64,000 nucleotides of DNA from Gonioctena quinquepunctata (lineage: Eukaryota; Arthropoda; Insecta; Coleoptera; Chrysomelidae), in NCBI GenBank assembly GCA_018342105.1, contig JAFIRS010002575.1:124001-188000 (forward strand). Direction: 5' to 3'. Under the pieces are notes generated by a model, which saw only the letters and a program-made list of their open reading frames with translations, searched no databases and was not told where the DNA came from. A program made the translations under genes and the position numbers. Shown here piece after piece: positions 1 through 10,300 of this stretch; within the stretch, counting starts at the first letter, position 1, and each line of letters starts with the position of its first letter.

Positions 1-2260
1 TCAGTTTGAAAAAAGATGTTCTGAATATTTTTCCGACCATGTTTATCGAATGAAAGAGAGGAATCAATATTAGCGCCCAAATTTTTTGTAGAATCGGCCT
101 ATTCGATGTCAGTATTGTTTAGTGAGAGCCTATGATGATTTAGTATTTCTGTTTTCTGTCTTAGTGGTCCAAAGCATAGTGCAACTGTTTTACTAGGATT
201 TATTCTCAAACCATGATTTTCAGAGTAAATCAAGTCTTGGTTGATATGTGTAATAACTTTCTGTTTCATCGGCCTTGCCAGATAAATAAATTTGAAAGTC
301 ATCTGCATAGAGATGGGCTTGGCAAAATGACAATGAGGACGGATAATCAAATATAAAAATCGAAAACATCAAGGGCTCCAGAATACTTCCTTATGGAACT
401 CCTAATTTAGTTTCTTTCAATGAGGAGCACGAGAGATTTTGATCGAGTTAGACTCTTTGAGCCCGTCCTGTGAGATAACTCGCCATCCATCTCAGTGATA
501 TCTCATCGAATCCAATGTACTTCAGTTTACTGATAAGTAATTCAAAATTAACCAGATCAAATGCTTCACTTTGATTGAGCATAACTAAAAGAGAAACAGC
601 TAATTTGTCACTAGCTTTTCCGATGTCATCGATCACTTTAAATAAGGCAGTCTGTGTTCCATGTTTTTGGCGAAACTCCGACTGCACATCAGAAAGTAAT
701 TTATTTTCATCAAAAAATATGTTAATTTGACGAGAGACATTTTTTTCGAACACTTTAGATAACGAGGCACAATGCTCATTGGACGCAGATCATTATATGA
801 TATAGGTGTGTTATTTTTTGGAATAGATATTAAATTTGCCATTTTCCAAACGTCGGGAAAAACGCCTTGGTTCAAAAATTCATTGAGAATATGTTTGATT
901 TCTTCAATACAATGTGGTGTTACGATGGATATCATTTTAATATTTATGTTGTCGATTCCCAGAGCGTTCGATTTAATTTCATATATAGCAGTAAGAATGT
1001 CCTCATATTTTATTTCTGCAAAGGAAAAATTAGATTCACAGTTCAATTTGTTATTATGATTAAATCTTCGTTAATTATCGAATCGCCTGCCACATTAAAA
1101 AAAAAAACATTTATTTCTTCGGGTTGGCGCAAATTTGTTGGTAAATTGTTGGTTTTTGAGCAGGACTTAGTGGTGACTCCCCATTCAGCAAGACTCTTCC
1201 AAGTCATTTTGCTATTATTCCTGTTTTTATTCAGGATTAATTGTACATACGCGTTTTTTCGCTTCTCAATGGGCTATTTACATAATTACGTAATTCGACG
1301 TAATACTGTCTTGCCGCTGGAGTTTTATTACTCAGATATTTAGCATGTGCTTTGTCTCTAGCGCGCATCATAAGTTTAAGATTATATGTTACATGAGGAA
1401 GTGTTTTACGTCTTCTATTTATAGTGCAAATGGGTGCATGTTTATTAAATAAGCTAGTAACGAGTTCATTGAGAAGGAAAACCTTGGAATTTATGTCGTG
1501 CAAATTAACAATCTTGCGCCAAGGCAATCTGTCAGCATCTCTTGAAAAATCATCAATATTGAGATATTTGATGTTTCTAAAAAATATCAACACATCACTA
1601 AGAACATCTTCTCCCAAATCAATATAACAATATACCATCATATGATCAGACATACCGTTCATATCCAGTGTTACCACAATGTCCTTGCTAGTGCAGATAA
1701 TATCAATTAGGGACTTAGAAGCACTAGTAATCCGAGTTGGACTTTTCACAATTTGACATAAATCAAAATTGGATATCAGACCATTGAATAATTCACCATC
1801 ACGAGTATAGGAATTCAACAGGTTTATGTTGATATCACCCACTAAAAGAACCACTGTAGTCTCGAGGTATACACGTTCCAATACATCACTTATATCTTGC
1901 ATACAGTCGTTTATATTTGTTCCAGGTGGACGATAAACCACACCACAAGTTGACTTGTGTTTGTTTATATTCTCTATGATCCATAGCTACTCCAGACCAT
2001 GGGTAGAAATGGACGAGTAATATACTCTATAATAAAGAGATTTTAGAAAAAAACACACTCCACCCCCCTCTGCTGGCTCTGTCCATTCGTAAGATGTTGA
2101 AATTAGGTATCATGAGAAGATTATTAGGCAAATCTGGCACAAGCTAAGTGTCAGTTACCCCAACTATAGAAAATTTGTTTCCTATGATACAATCCTTGGA
2201 ACTATCGAAACAGTTGTTCAAGGAGCGTATGTTAACATGGACTATTTTGCAATCCACTTT
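1..2260 (-). pseudogene. Non-LTR retrotransposon ORF2 (endonuclease + reverse transcriptase), decayed, cut by window edge
   Basis: This is a degenerate ORF2 of a CR1/Jockey-type LINE read on the minus strand. The apurinic-like endonuclease comes first: VHVNIRSL near 2240, a G-rich GGGVCFFL block near 2065, YRPPGT near 1930, GDININLL near 1815, SLIDIICTS near 1700 and SDHMMVYC near 1640. The reverse transcriptase follows (about 1050 to 1), with a fP.vWK..n.isIPK block, QSEFRQKHGTQTAL, a motif A equivalent and YADD at 298-309. Damage is plain. Motif A reads LNQSEAFD where the family has LDFSKAFD, so the first catalytic Asp is Asn. The GVPQGS block carries a stop, and stops also interrupt the endonuclease. 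The frame changes between the 1237-1941, 633-1046, 448-753 and 99-350 segments. The 3' end lies beyond base 1. The clade name is by motif recall, not by tree. Confidence 0.85.
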
Positions 2261-2289
2261 TTTGACACAGCTATTGTGTGTATTCCAAT

Positions 2290-2986
2290 AGTATATTTTA
2301 TAAAGAGGTTTTCCTCACCTTTCTGCTTATGTTCATTAATTTCCGTGAGTACTTTTTCCAGGTATTCTCGTTACAAATTAGTTTCGTCAGTGCTAATTTG
2401 AACGTTAATATTCAAAGATTTCAACTTTTTTCTATTTTTGAGGATTGTAAAGACATCTCTCCTATTGTACAAGATTACTTTGAGTGGCGATGAGTTGTCA
2501 CCCTGTTTTTTTCCGATTCTGAAGGTTTCAATTCCATTTTCACCCACAGAAGGCATTAATGATATCCATGGCGACTTGAGTGTCTGATTCCTTACCATCT
2601 TCTCTCAATTTGTAGTCAATAATATTTTTTTCTTTCCTCTGCCTTTCTGATATTCCGTTGATATTTCTTCCGTATTACCAGTGGTTTTTTCCTTTAAACT
2701 TTTCACCTCTTCCTGAAGTCCCCTTACCAGCATACTGAGATCCTCAATCGCTTGAGCCAGTTCCAGACAGTTTGAACACTCTGTATGTATATTAATATCT
2801 CCTCCTATAATCTGCCTGCAGTCCTCACACATGTGAAAGGTTCCTTGCATATCGGTAAAAAAAAACAAATTGTTCTTTGGATAATCCCAGACACTTGGAG
2901 TGAAAAACTTTCTTGCAAAAACAACACTGGAGATGAGGTGTCTTATCATCCGCGGTTTTTGTATACCTAACACATTTAGCTGACAT
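2290..2986 (-). pseudogene. ORF1 of the same non-LTR element (PHD-like zinc finger, coiled coil)
   Basis: From the ATG at 2986 the product begins MSAKCVRY. It carries a Cys/His cluster (HLQCCFCKKVFHSKC, then CEDC after a frame change) that resembles the PHD-type zinc finger found in ORF1 of CR1-like LINEs. The frame change falls in a T-run near 2860 (A-run on the coding strand). A heptad-rich stretch follows (LELAQAIEDLSMLVRGLQ and onward), likely a coiled coil for ORF1p oligomerisation, then a basic segment. A last in-frame block (2598-2371) contains SPLKVILYNRRDVFTILK and ends QISTDETNL just before ORF2. The order ORF1 then ORF2 on one strand supports one element. ORF1 proteins bind the element RNA. 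It is not functional as it stands. Confidence 0.7.
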
Positions 2987-3096
2987 ATCGATCGATAATA
3001 ATGAATAATAATTAATAGAAATACATCGAAATGAAGTGAAGAGAGATCTCAAACACGTCTTGTCTCGACGGCGGTTCATTCACTGTTGATATCTAC

Positions 3097-3433
3097 TTGG
3101 ATAGCAAGGTTAGTCAAGTTAGGTTAGGTTGTGTTCCCTTCTTTAACGTAAGACATTGACTGGATTTTAAGAGCGGACCGAGATACGCAGAAGAATATCA
3201 ATAAACTTCATTTTACCATTACTTATAATACATTTGCTGAAATGTCTGCTCCCATTGAAACCTGATTCAGTGTACCTGCATCTCGCGACTGACTGTCACT
3301 ATTGTGCCCAAAAAGTGCCCAAAAAATTATTCGTAAAAAACGAGAAAAATCACCGCTACCGAAGTGCCCGCGAGCATAGCGAAGCGTGTTCTGAAAAAGT
3401 TGATTGGCTGGCAATCAACTTGGATAGCAAGTG
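3097..3433 (+). repeat. Direct repeat unit A, copy 1
   Basis: The first copy of a ~300-bp repeat starts near GTTAGGTTAGGTTGTGTTCC and ends near AAAAGTTGATTGGCTGGC. It contains the phrase CGCGACTGACTGTCACTATT. Two more copies lie at 4951-5216 and 5217-5535. No coding capacity is visible. The TTAGG pairs are only two units long, so they are not telomeric. Confidence 0.8.
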
Positions 3434-3438
3434 TTATG

Positions 3439-3600
3439 ACCGGTGACCTTTTTGGGGAATTAACTTACTCCACATCTGACCAATCATTGATATTACCGGT
3501 GATCATATACAGGGGGTTATTAATTAACACCCCACACCTGCAACATCATTGATATGACCGGTCCCTGTGGGGAGTATTTAATACCCCTCGTCAGATGAAC
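3439..3600 (+). repeat. Three degenerate ~60-bp tandem units, each starting ACCGGT
   Basis: Units begin at about 3439, 3495 and 3557 with ACCGGT. Each carries a GGGG..TTAA..CCCC-like dyad and the first two end near CATTGATAT. Between this array and 4470 the sequence is AT-rich, with no gene seen. Confidence 0.65.
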
Positions 3601-4470
3601 CAGTCTTACGATTGCTCGTATTTTTGTTAAAGCTATGCTTCAACCATACTGAGTGTTATCAGTCTATTGACCAATAACTGAACAATATCCCAGAGCGGCT
3701 TGATATATTGTCTCACACAGTATGTAATGAAGCGTGGGACTCAATTTGACAGTACAATAACCAATTTCAGAGAATTTCGAAATAATAATACAATTAGGAC
3801 TTGTAATAATAATATATATATATGTATTTTCTAAAATATAAAAACAGCAATTGATACCCCTGGTATAATTTACTGAGAAAATGTATAGAAAGTCAGAATG
3901 AAATTGAATATAAAATAAACTTAAATGAGAAACAATTATGGGATGACACTTTAAATAACTGTTCTTCAATTATTTTAACAATTGTTAATATTTTTACTTT
4001 TGTCAAATCAATAATTTCTTCTACTATGAAATCAATAATGGAATAATTCCTTATCACACTATACATATATACCTTGCCAAATAAACAGTTTTATTCTCTT
4101 ACCCTCAACTGAAGAACCACTGACTTAATTATTCTGTGTTATTACCGAGTTTTATTACGCGTTCACTTGTAATTTGATTATTTAGCTTCTTGATAAATAT
4201 TTATTCCATTTATTTAGTTATTACTGAGATGTTTTCTGATGGTTACACTTTCACTATGATTCTGCATATGTTTGATTAATTTGCTCCTTTAGATAAACTT
4301 TACGAAGTCTACGCTTACTTCGCGTAGGAAGATGAGACTGCATCTGCTCTAATTGAAATCAAACTTCACTTTTATTCGCTTCATAATTATGAAAACGAAC
4401 TTGCTCTGTACTGACTGAATTTCGATCGTCGACTGAAGGAATCTGAATGACTCCCTGTTAGGGAGAATCT
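3601..4470. other. AT-rich stretch, no gene recognised
   Basis: I see no supported coding region, terminal inverted repeat or RNA gene here. A short TA run lies near 3813. Confidence 0.5.

Positions 4471-4522
<52 letters not shown>
4471..4522 (+). repeat. (TA)n microsatellite
   Basis: About 50 bases of alternating TA with a single CA interruption. The following bases to 4950 hold no gene that I can support. Confidence 0.95.
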
Positions 4523-4523
<1 letters not shown>

Positions 4524-4950
4524 CTTTAGGTACTTAAACGAAGCCGCGGAATCTATAAATTAATCTTTATGGTCGGCGGGTTGCCTTTGAGTTGACACGC
4601 CGCCATAATATGTTACATCAACAGGTCATTACTTCTTATAGTTTACGTAACCGCTTAGTTCCTTTCCGATATCACCTCGCCTATTATCGCTTCAAAAAGA
4701 CCGCGAGTCATTCATCTGTCGCGACGCACTATAAGATTAGATATGAATGTCTGAAAATATGGTTGTCGATTCGTTTGGTGTGCCGATGCAAGTGATAGGG
4801 GAGGTGTCAATTTTACGAGTTGTTACATTCTTTCAATGGTCGCATTTGATTTCGAACGACAATAAAACGTTGACTTATTATAATGGCATTCTTCAGTTAA
4901 GTGTATCACATATGGCTACATTTGAAATACTTGATGTAGTGTGCTCGTCA

Positions 4951-5216
4951 CACAAGGTTAGCCAAGCTAGGTTAGGTTGTGTTCCCTTCTTTTACATAAG
5001 ACATTGACTCTTGAAATCCCGTAAGATTACCATTACTTATAATACATTCACTGAAATGTCTGGCTCCCATGGGTTCTTAATTCAGTGTACCTGCATCTCG
5101 CGACTGACTGTCACTATTGTGCCAAAATAATTATCCGTGAAAAACGAGAAAAATCACCTCTACCGAAATGCCCGCGAGCGAAGCGAAGCGTGTTCTGGAA
5201 AAGTTGATTGGCTGGC
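4951..5216 (+). repeat. Direct repeat unit A, copy 2
   Basis: The second copy has the same landmarks as copy 1: AGGTTAGGTTGTGTTCCC, CGCGACTGACTGTCACTATT, and GCGAAGCGTGTTCTGGAAAA. It is directly followed by copy 3. Confidence 0.8.
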
Positions 5217-5535
5217 AAGTTAGCCAAGTTAGGTTAGGTTGTGTTCCCTTCTTTTACGTAAGACATTGACTGGATTTCAAGAGCGGTCAGCTCTTGAAAT
5301 CCCGTGAGATAAAATTTATAGAGCAGACCGAGACACGCTGAACTTATAATGCATTTGTTGTAATATCTGCTCCTATTGAAACCAAATTCAGTGTACTTGC
5401 ATCTCGCCACTGACTGTCACTATTGTGAAAAACGAGATAATTTACCGCTACCAAAGTGCCCACGAGCGTAGCGAAGCGTGTTTTAGAAAAGTTGATTGGC
5501 TGGCCATCAACTTGGATAGCAAGGGTAGCCAAGTT
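5217..5535 (+). repeat. Direct repeat unit A, copy 3 (tandem with copy 2)
   Basis: The third copy abuts copy 2 in the same orientation, with small insertions and deletions. Its end runs into the start of another unit (AAGTTAGGTGAGGTTGTGTT), so the array was probably longer. Confidence 0.8.
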
Positions 5536-5835
5536 AGGTGAGGTTGTGTTCCCTTCCTACATAAGACAATGACAGGATTTGGATATATTTTATGTTAAAT
5601 TGTGCCGAATATATTCCTCCTGTCAAAAATCCCTTGTAAATGGAGTGCAATTATCGTAAAATTACAGCAATAATTGCATTGTAGAGAGCGAAAGAGCCCT
5701 GCAATAATTGCACTGTAGACCGATAATTGCACAGTTCTTATCCATGACAATTCCATTGTACACTTTGATAATACAGCGACAATTCATGAGTTACGTCAGT
5801 TTGACAAGTAATGTCAAAAATATTATTTATTAAAA

Positions 5836-6018
5836 ATGTCTCGTTTCGGTCGGGCTTCATTACAAGCTATTGAAGAAAATGTGTTGGAAAACGAACCAAA
5901 TAACACAAAACAGAACAGAAAATACGTGTGGCGTCAGGTTATGAGCTTCTGTGCTGAGAAAAACTATACATTGGATGAAAAAATTTCAGTTACGGGATGG
6001 TTATTGATGACAAGCTAA
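5836..6018 (+). pseudogene. Short ORF resembling the N-terminus of a Crypton/tyrosine-recombinase-like protein
   Basis: The 60-residue ORF contains NTKQNRKYVWRQVMSFCAEK. This resembles the SAM-like N-terminal core-binding segment that precedes tyrosine recombinase domains in Crypton-type elements (pattern: KR.Y...W..F..WC..K). It ends abruptly. The upstream 5580-5830 segment repeats the word AATAATTGCA and carries TGACAAGTAATGTCAAA just before the ATG. A second, unrelated-in-detail but similar-in-layout ORF sits at 22097-22261. This looks like a deleted, non-autonomous element; function is inferred weakly. Confidence 0.35.
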
Positions 6019-6249
6019 GAATTTATAAATTAATAACGTCAGTTTGACGAGTTGACAGTTTATTCGGGAAATATTCCCCCCCGAATTACACTCGTGCATC
6101 AAAATAACCGGATAATTTCGCATTCCAGCGTGTTGTCTTTGAAAAACTGCATTCGGTCATTTTCATATTTGGCAACATTGCATTTTTAATACTACTCATG
6201 AATGACAATTCACACTATTGACAATCATATCAAATCTTATTGCCTGTTT

Positions 6250-6590
6250 ACTCAAATGAAAACTCTTTCAAATAGGAAAACTACTTTTTTATCCAAACTT
6301 TCTGCGGGACATTTAAAACATATCTTCTAGTATCGCATTAATAAAGTCTAGTTCTTACTGTTTAGAGTGCTTGTTTCGTGTGTAATTGTGAAATAATCCT
6401 TTTTAATCACAACTGTTACATTGATACCTACATGCCAAGGAGTTGAATATTTAAAAAAAAATCTTTCCGCGGAAAAATTTTAGTTGCTCAACGAAGCTCA
6501 GCGCAATCTGAAGCATATGTGAAAATTTCGTCAAAACCGGTGACATTTCACTTTGCTGCAGGTTTTCTGCTAGCGGAGAGAGCTCACATA
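6250..6590 (+). repeat. Dispersed repeat family X, copy 1
   Basis: This shares long similarity with 16125-16440. Landmarks are TTTTTATCCAAACTTT, GCGGGACATT, CTAGTATCGCATT, GATACCTACATGCCA, and TTTCACTTTGCTGCAGGTTT at the 3' end. No open reading frame is shared by the copies, so a non-autonomous element is likely. Confidence 0.8.
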
Positions 6591-6667
6591 AGTAACCTAT
6601 TATAATAAGTATTTATAATCACATTACTTCCACGAACTTGATTCATATTTATAAGTTTATGTACAGA

Positions 6668-6673
6668 TTTATT
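6668..6673 (-). promoter_or_regulatory. Possible poly(A) signal for the Methuselah-like gene
   Basis: AATAAA on the minus strand lies about 510 bases after the receptor stop codon. It is the nearest clear hexamer I noticed. Base composition alone makes chance hexamers likely. Confidence 0.25.
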
Positions 6674-7180
6674 TGGTGATGGTTCATTTTCTATATAATA
6701 AAGGGTATCAAATTTTAATCTGTGTTTCTCACAATCTCTCAGACTACCGATACATCAACATTAAAGTAATCTTATTTTCTTGGTTAAATAAGGTAAGCTC
6801 AATATTTTTCATATAACCAAGTGCTTAACAAATTATCATATCTCTGGATTAAAGTATCACAGCCACTGCTCGATTATTTTCTCAACTCAACGACCTGTAA
6901 ATGTTCTCCGATTAAAAGCACCGTGCGCATGTAACCTGTTTTCCCCAGAGAAAAACAAATGTTACAAAGTCCAAAAATTAATAATAAATCAGTGAAACCA
7001 TAATCGTATAATTGTTTGTATATATTTTTTGTTACGACTAATACACTACTGCGATACCCTGTATTCTATTACTACTTCGCATCGAAGAGTGGAACGTCAT
7101 CTTGTATCCCACTTCAAATACAAATCTAACGTGAGGTAGTTGGTGAACGTTTGTGGCACATTCGACCTCCCGTCTCATTC

Positions 7181-7388
7181 TCAGGAACTCACTTCATTTT
7201 CATTCAAACTGAATTCTTCTTCAAGTTCGTCACATTCACTATCCTTGAGCTCCCTCCATTTGGCTGGTAATCTCAAGAACATCAAGAATTTTCTGTTTGC
7301 CAATGATCTCACGACTTTTTTACGGAAAACTACCAATATAAGGAATATAATGAGCCCCTCTAAGGCATTGAGGCTGTCTGTGAAGTAC
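7181..7388 (-). CDS. Mthl exon 7 (TM7 and cytoplasmic tail)
   Basis: After TTTTTTTTTAG the exon completes a Ser codon and reads YFTDSLNALEGLIIFLILVV (TM7), FRKKVVRSLANRKF, and an acidic tail (ECDELEEEF), ending with TGA at 7183-7181. The pattern FTD.LN.L.G is diagnostic for TM7 of Methuselah-like receptors. Confidence 0.93.
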
Positions 7389-10300
7389 CTAAAAAAAAAT
7401 TGTCACTCAGAGCATATAAACATACAAATAAAACCAGATAGCGCGTCCAATCAGAAGAAATGGATGGCAAAAACTATTGCTGACCTGACTATATATTCTT
7501 TGTCACAGATTACCTGTTCTATAATATTTTAGAAAGAGAAAGACTCTCGAGTTGTGTGTGTCAAATAAATATAAGCTGTGGCCAAATACATCTAATTGCC
7601 ACGAGCAAGCCTCATATAATATAAGCTAAAAGACGAACAAAAATGATGGATCAATTGACAAATATCGAGGGTGATTTTCTGGTTTTGTGAAGATACTCTG
7701 TTGTGGCGCACAAAAATATCTAGGGAAAGAAGTATATTTTGCCAATATTGATATGCAAATTTGAGAATGATCTTTCAACCGATTTGGTTCTTCTTTGAAC
7801 TAAGCATATAGGAACTAGCGTGTGTATAGAGAGGAACAAGCGTTGTAGTTTTGTGAATCGAGTTCATTGCAAACCATTCAGAGAGGTGTCTTTTGTTTAT
7901 TGAAATATATATTTTTGAATGTGGAAAGTTTTACTTACGATATCCATTTGAGTTCTTCTTCGAAAACAGCAGATAAAACTTCAAAAATCCAAGTGATGCC
8001 CATTATGAAAAATAGTTTTACGTACATCTTCAGTCTATAAATAGTAAAGATTATTATCTGTTTTTGAAAATGATGACCATATTCTAACCTGTATTTGGAT
8101 ACTTTGGTGTTAGGACAATTTTTAGATTGCACCCACAATGCGATAGTTGTCCATAAAAATAAGCAGATATTTATAGTCAGCAGGATTGATATTGGTCCAT
8201 AGAGGTATATCATACTTTCTCTAGCCGCTGAAAATTCAACGTAATTAGAATGAGTACATTCCAAAAAAACTGAAAGGTTCAAATAACAGATGAAATAATT
8301 TTTATCCTACATGTTCAACCTCTACTCTTAATATATTCGTCAAAAATAGGTTGGAAATAGTTAGTTTTACTGATCACAACCCAACAAACGCTATGACATG
8401 GACTAGAATAATTTTCACCTTCCACACTGAAAAAAAATTCCTGTTGTTGGAACCCAACTATTGTTATTACAACAAAAAAAACCGTTATGAGAACCCTCTG
8501 TCCTTGCAATCTATCATGCCGATTCCGGTTAAAGTGACTTGAGTCGTATGAATAGGAAAATCGGTAAGTATAGCAGTAATAAGGTACTTTTGATTCATAA
8601 GGAATATTTCCTGTTTATATGGAATACTATTTTGCTATATTTACAAGCCACAACTGTAAAACATGCGTAGGTCGGAACCATAGGTGCAACCGGAATAAAA
8701 CACCGTGAATGTTACAGGACAATCTAGTGAAATATAATAATTATGTTAATATAACCCAACAATATTTGTACGACTAACAGTATGGACACATTAAATTCAA
8801 CAGGAATGTTTGGTATTTCTCACAGAAATTCAGATTATTCTACCGGAATAAATCTTGTTCAGCTAACAGTATTTTTATCCATGTAATATATTCCTGTTAT
8901 CTCTACGATCCACGCTACTGTTCTAACAGCTCAGAACGTTGATTTTAACAGAATTCCCACAATTCCATCCGCTAGTCAGGGCAGTAGTTTGCGTCAACAC
9001 ATGTTCACCTCCTACGAGAGATGAAGATGGGTTGCGGAAACTTAGGTGGCTACCTCCAAGTGGTATCGCTGGATAACGGGGTTGACAAGGAAAATCCAGT
9101 GGGAATGACCAGAAATGGTCAAAACCTGCGGATCTCTAAGTCAATCTCAAACCAAATGCCACCACAACATGGCTTAATCCAAGGCGTCAAGCGACCCGTG
9201 CCGAGGGATGGATGATACCTGAGCCAGTCAGGTATAAAAAACGGAGCCTCTGGGATACATGGCGACCTCCCAGAGTAATCTGCCTTACACCTGCGCAGGG
9301 GGCACCGCAGGTGTGGACGACCCTTTCCCCTACACAAACAACCCTGGGGAACTTCCAGTTGAAGAAGACCCAACACCGATAGCGGGTATGGAAGTCGAGG
9401 AGATTCCAGTTGAATCACACTCGGCACCAGAAACCAACCGAGGAGGGATCAGCAGATGGTCGAACACCTACTGAGAAACTCCCGGAAACAGAGTGGATTC
9501 CAAAGCCATTTGGTAAAATGGAAACCAAAAAGATTCTTCAGCTCATCAAAACCCAGGACATGGGGATAGATACTGAAGAATGGCTTGTCATCAAGAGACA
9601 AGAGGAGGCCTCGGGTCTAACTCTTGTCTTTCAATCTTCGACTGTGACGCCCTAAGTGGTGGGCGACACAGAATCTTTGGAAAGATCGGCCCGGAAACGG
9701 GCATGAGTCCGAAGAACCTTATCAACGGGCTTCTAGACCTAGTTAGGGGCACAAACCTGTTTGAATGGGGAACCACTGACGACAGAGTGATACAATAGAC
9801 CCCAGCTGGTCGCAGTGTCAAGGGAAGCTAAGTGCCAACCCTGTCTCTGGCTCGTCAGCCTTAAACCAACCAACCAACCAACCAACCAACCAACCAGGGC
9901 AGTATGCGCCGACGCGGTAACTCGTTATTGAGTCATTCGTGTTGGTTGTTGGATACGCATATGTGCAGTGATTGTGATTGTGCAGTGATTGTGATACTTA
10001 TTAGAAAAATAATTATGTCGGAGTTAACCCTATTCTTGGTAAACATTTATCTGACGTACAAAAATATTTTTTTTTGTCATTTGTCACTGAATACCCAACG
10101 AATAACTGATTTGTGGAGCAAAAAATTTCATTCGTATCAATTTGACGTTTTTGAAAAAATGTATCTCTGGAGATACTCTGCCGGCTACAGGGTTGATGTT
10201 ATACGAATCCTGTAAGCTACATTGCCTGACAAGCAGAAAATCAGCCATATTCCTCATGAGACACACTGCAATGTATGAAAAAATTGTTACTACTGATGTT

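Noticed and set aside
3100..3140. TTAGG telomeric repeats
   Set aside because: Only two consecutive TTAGG units occur, as part of a larger ~300-bp repeat; no array.
8315..8509. Minus-strand ORF beginning MQGQRVLITVFFVVITIVGF as a receptor exon
   Set aside because: It lies in intron 4 between two exons that join perfectly; hydrophobicity is incidental.
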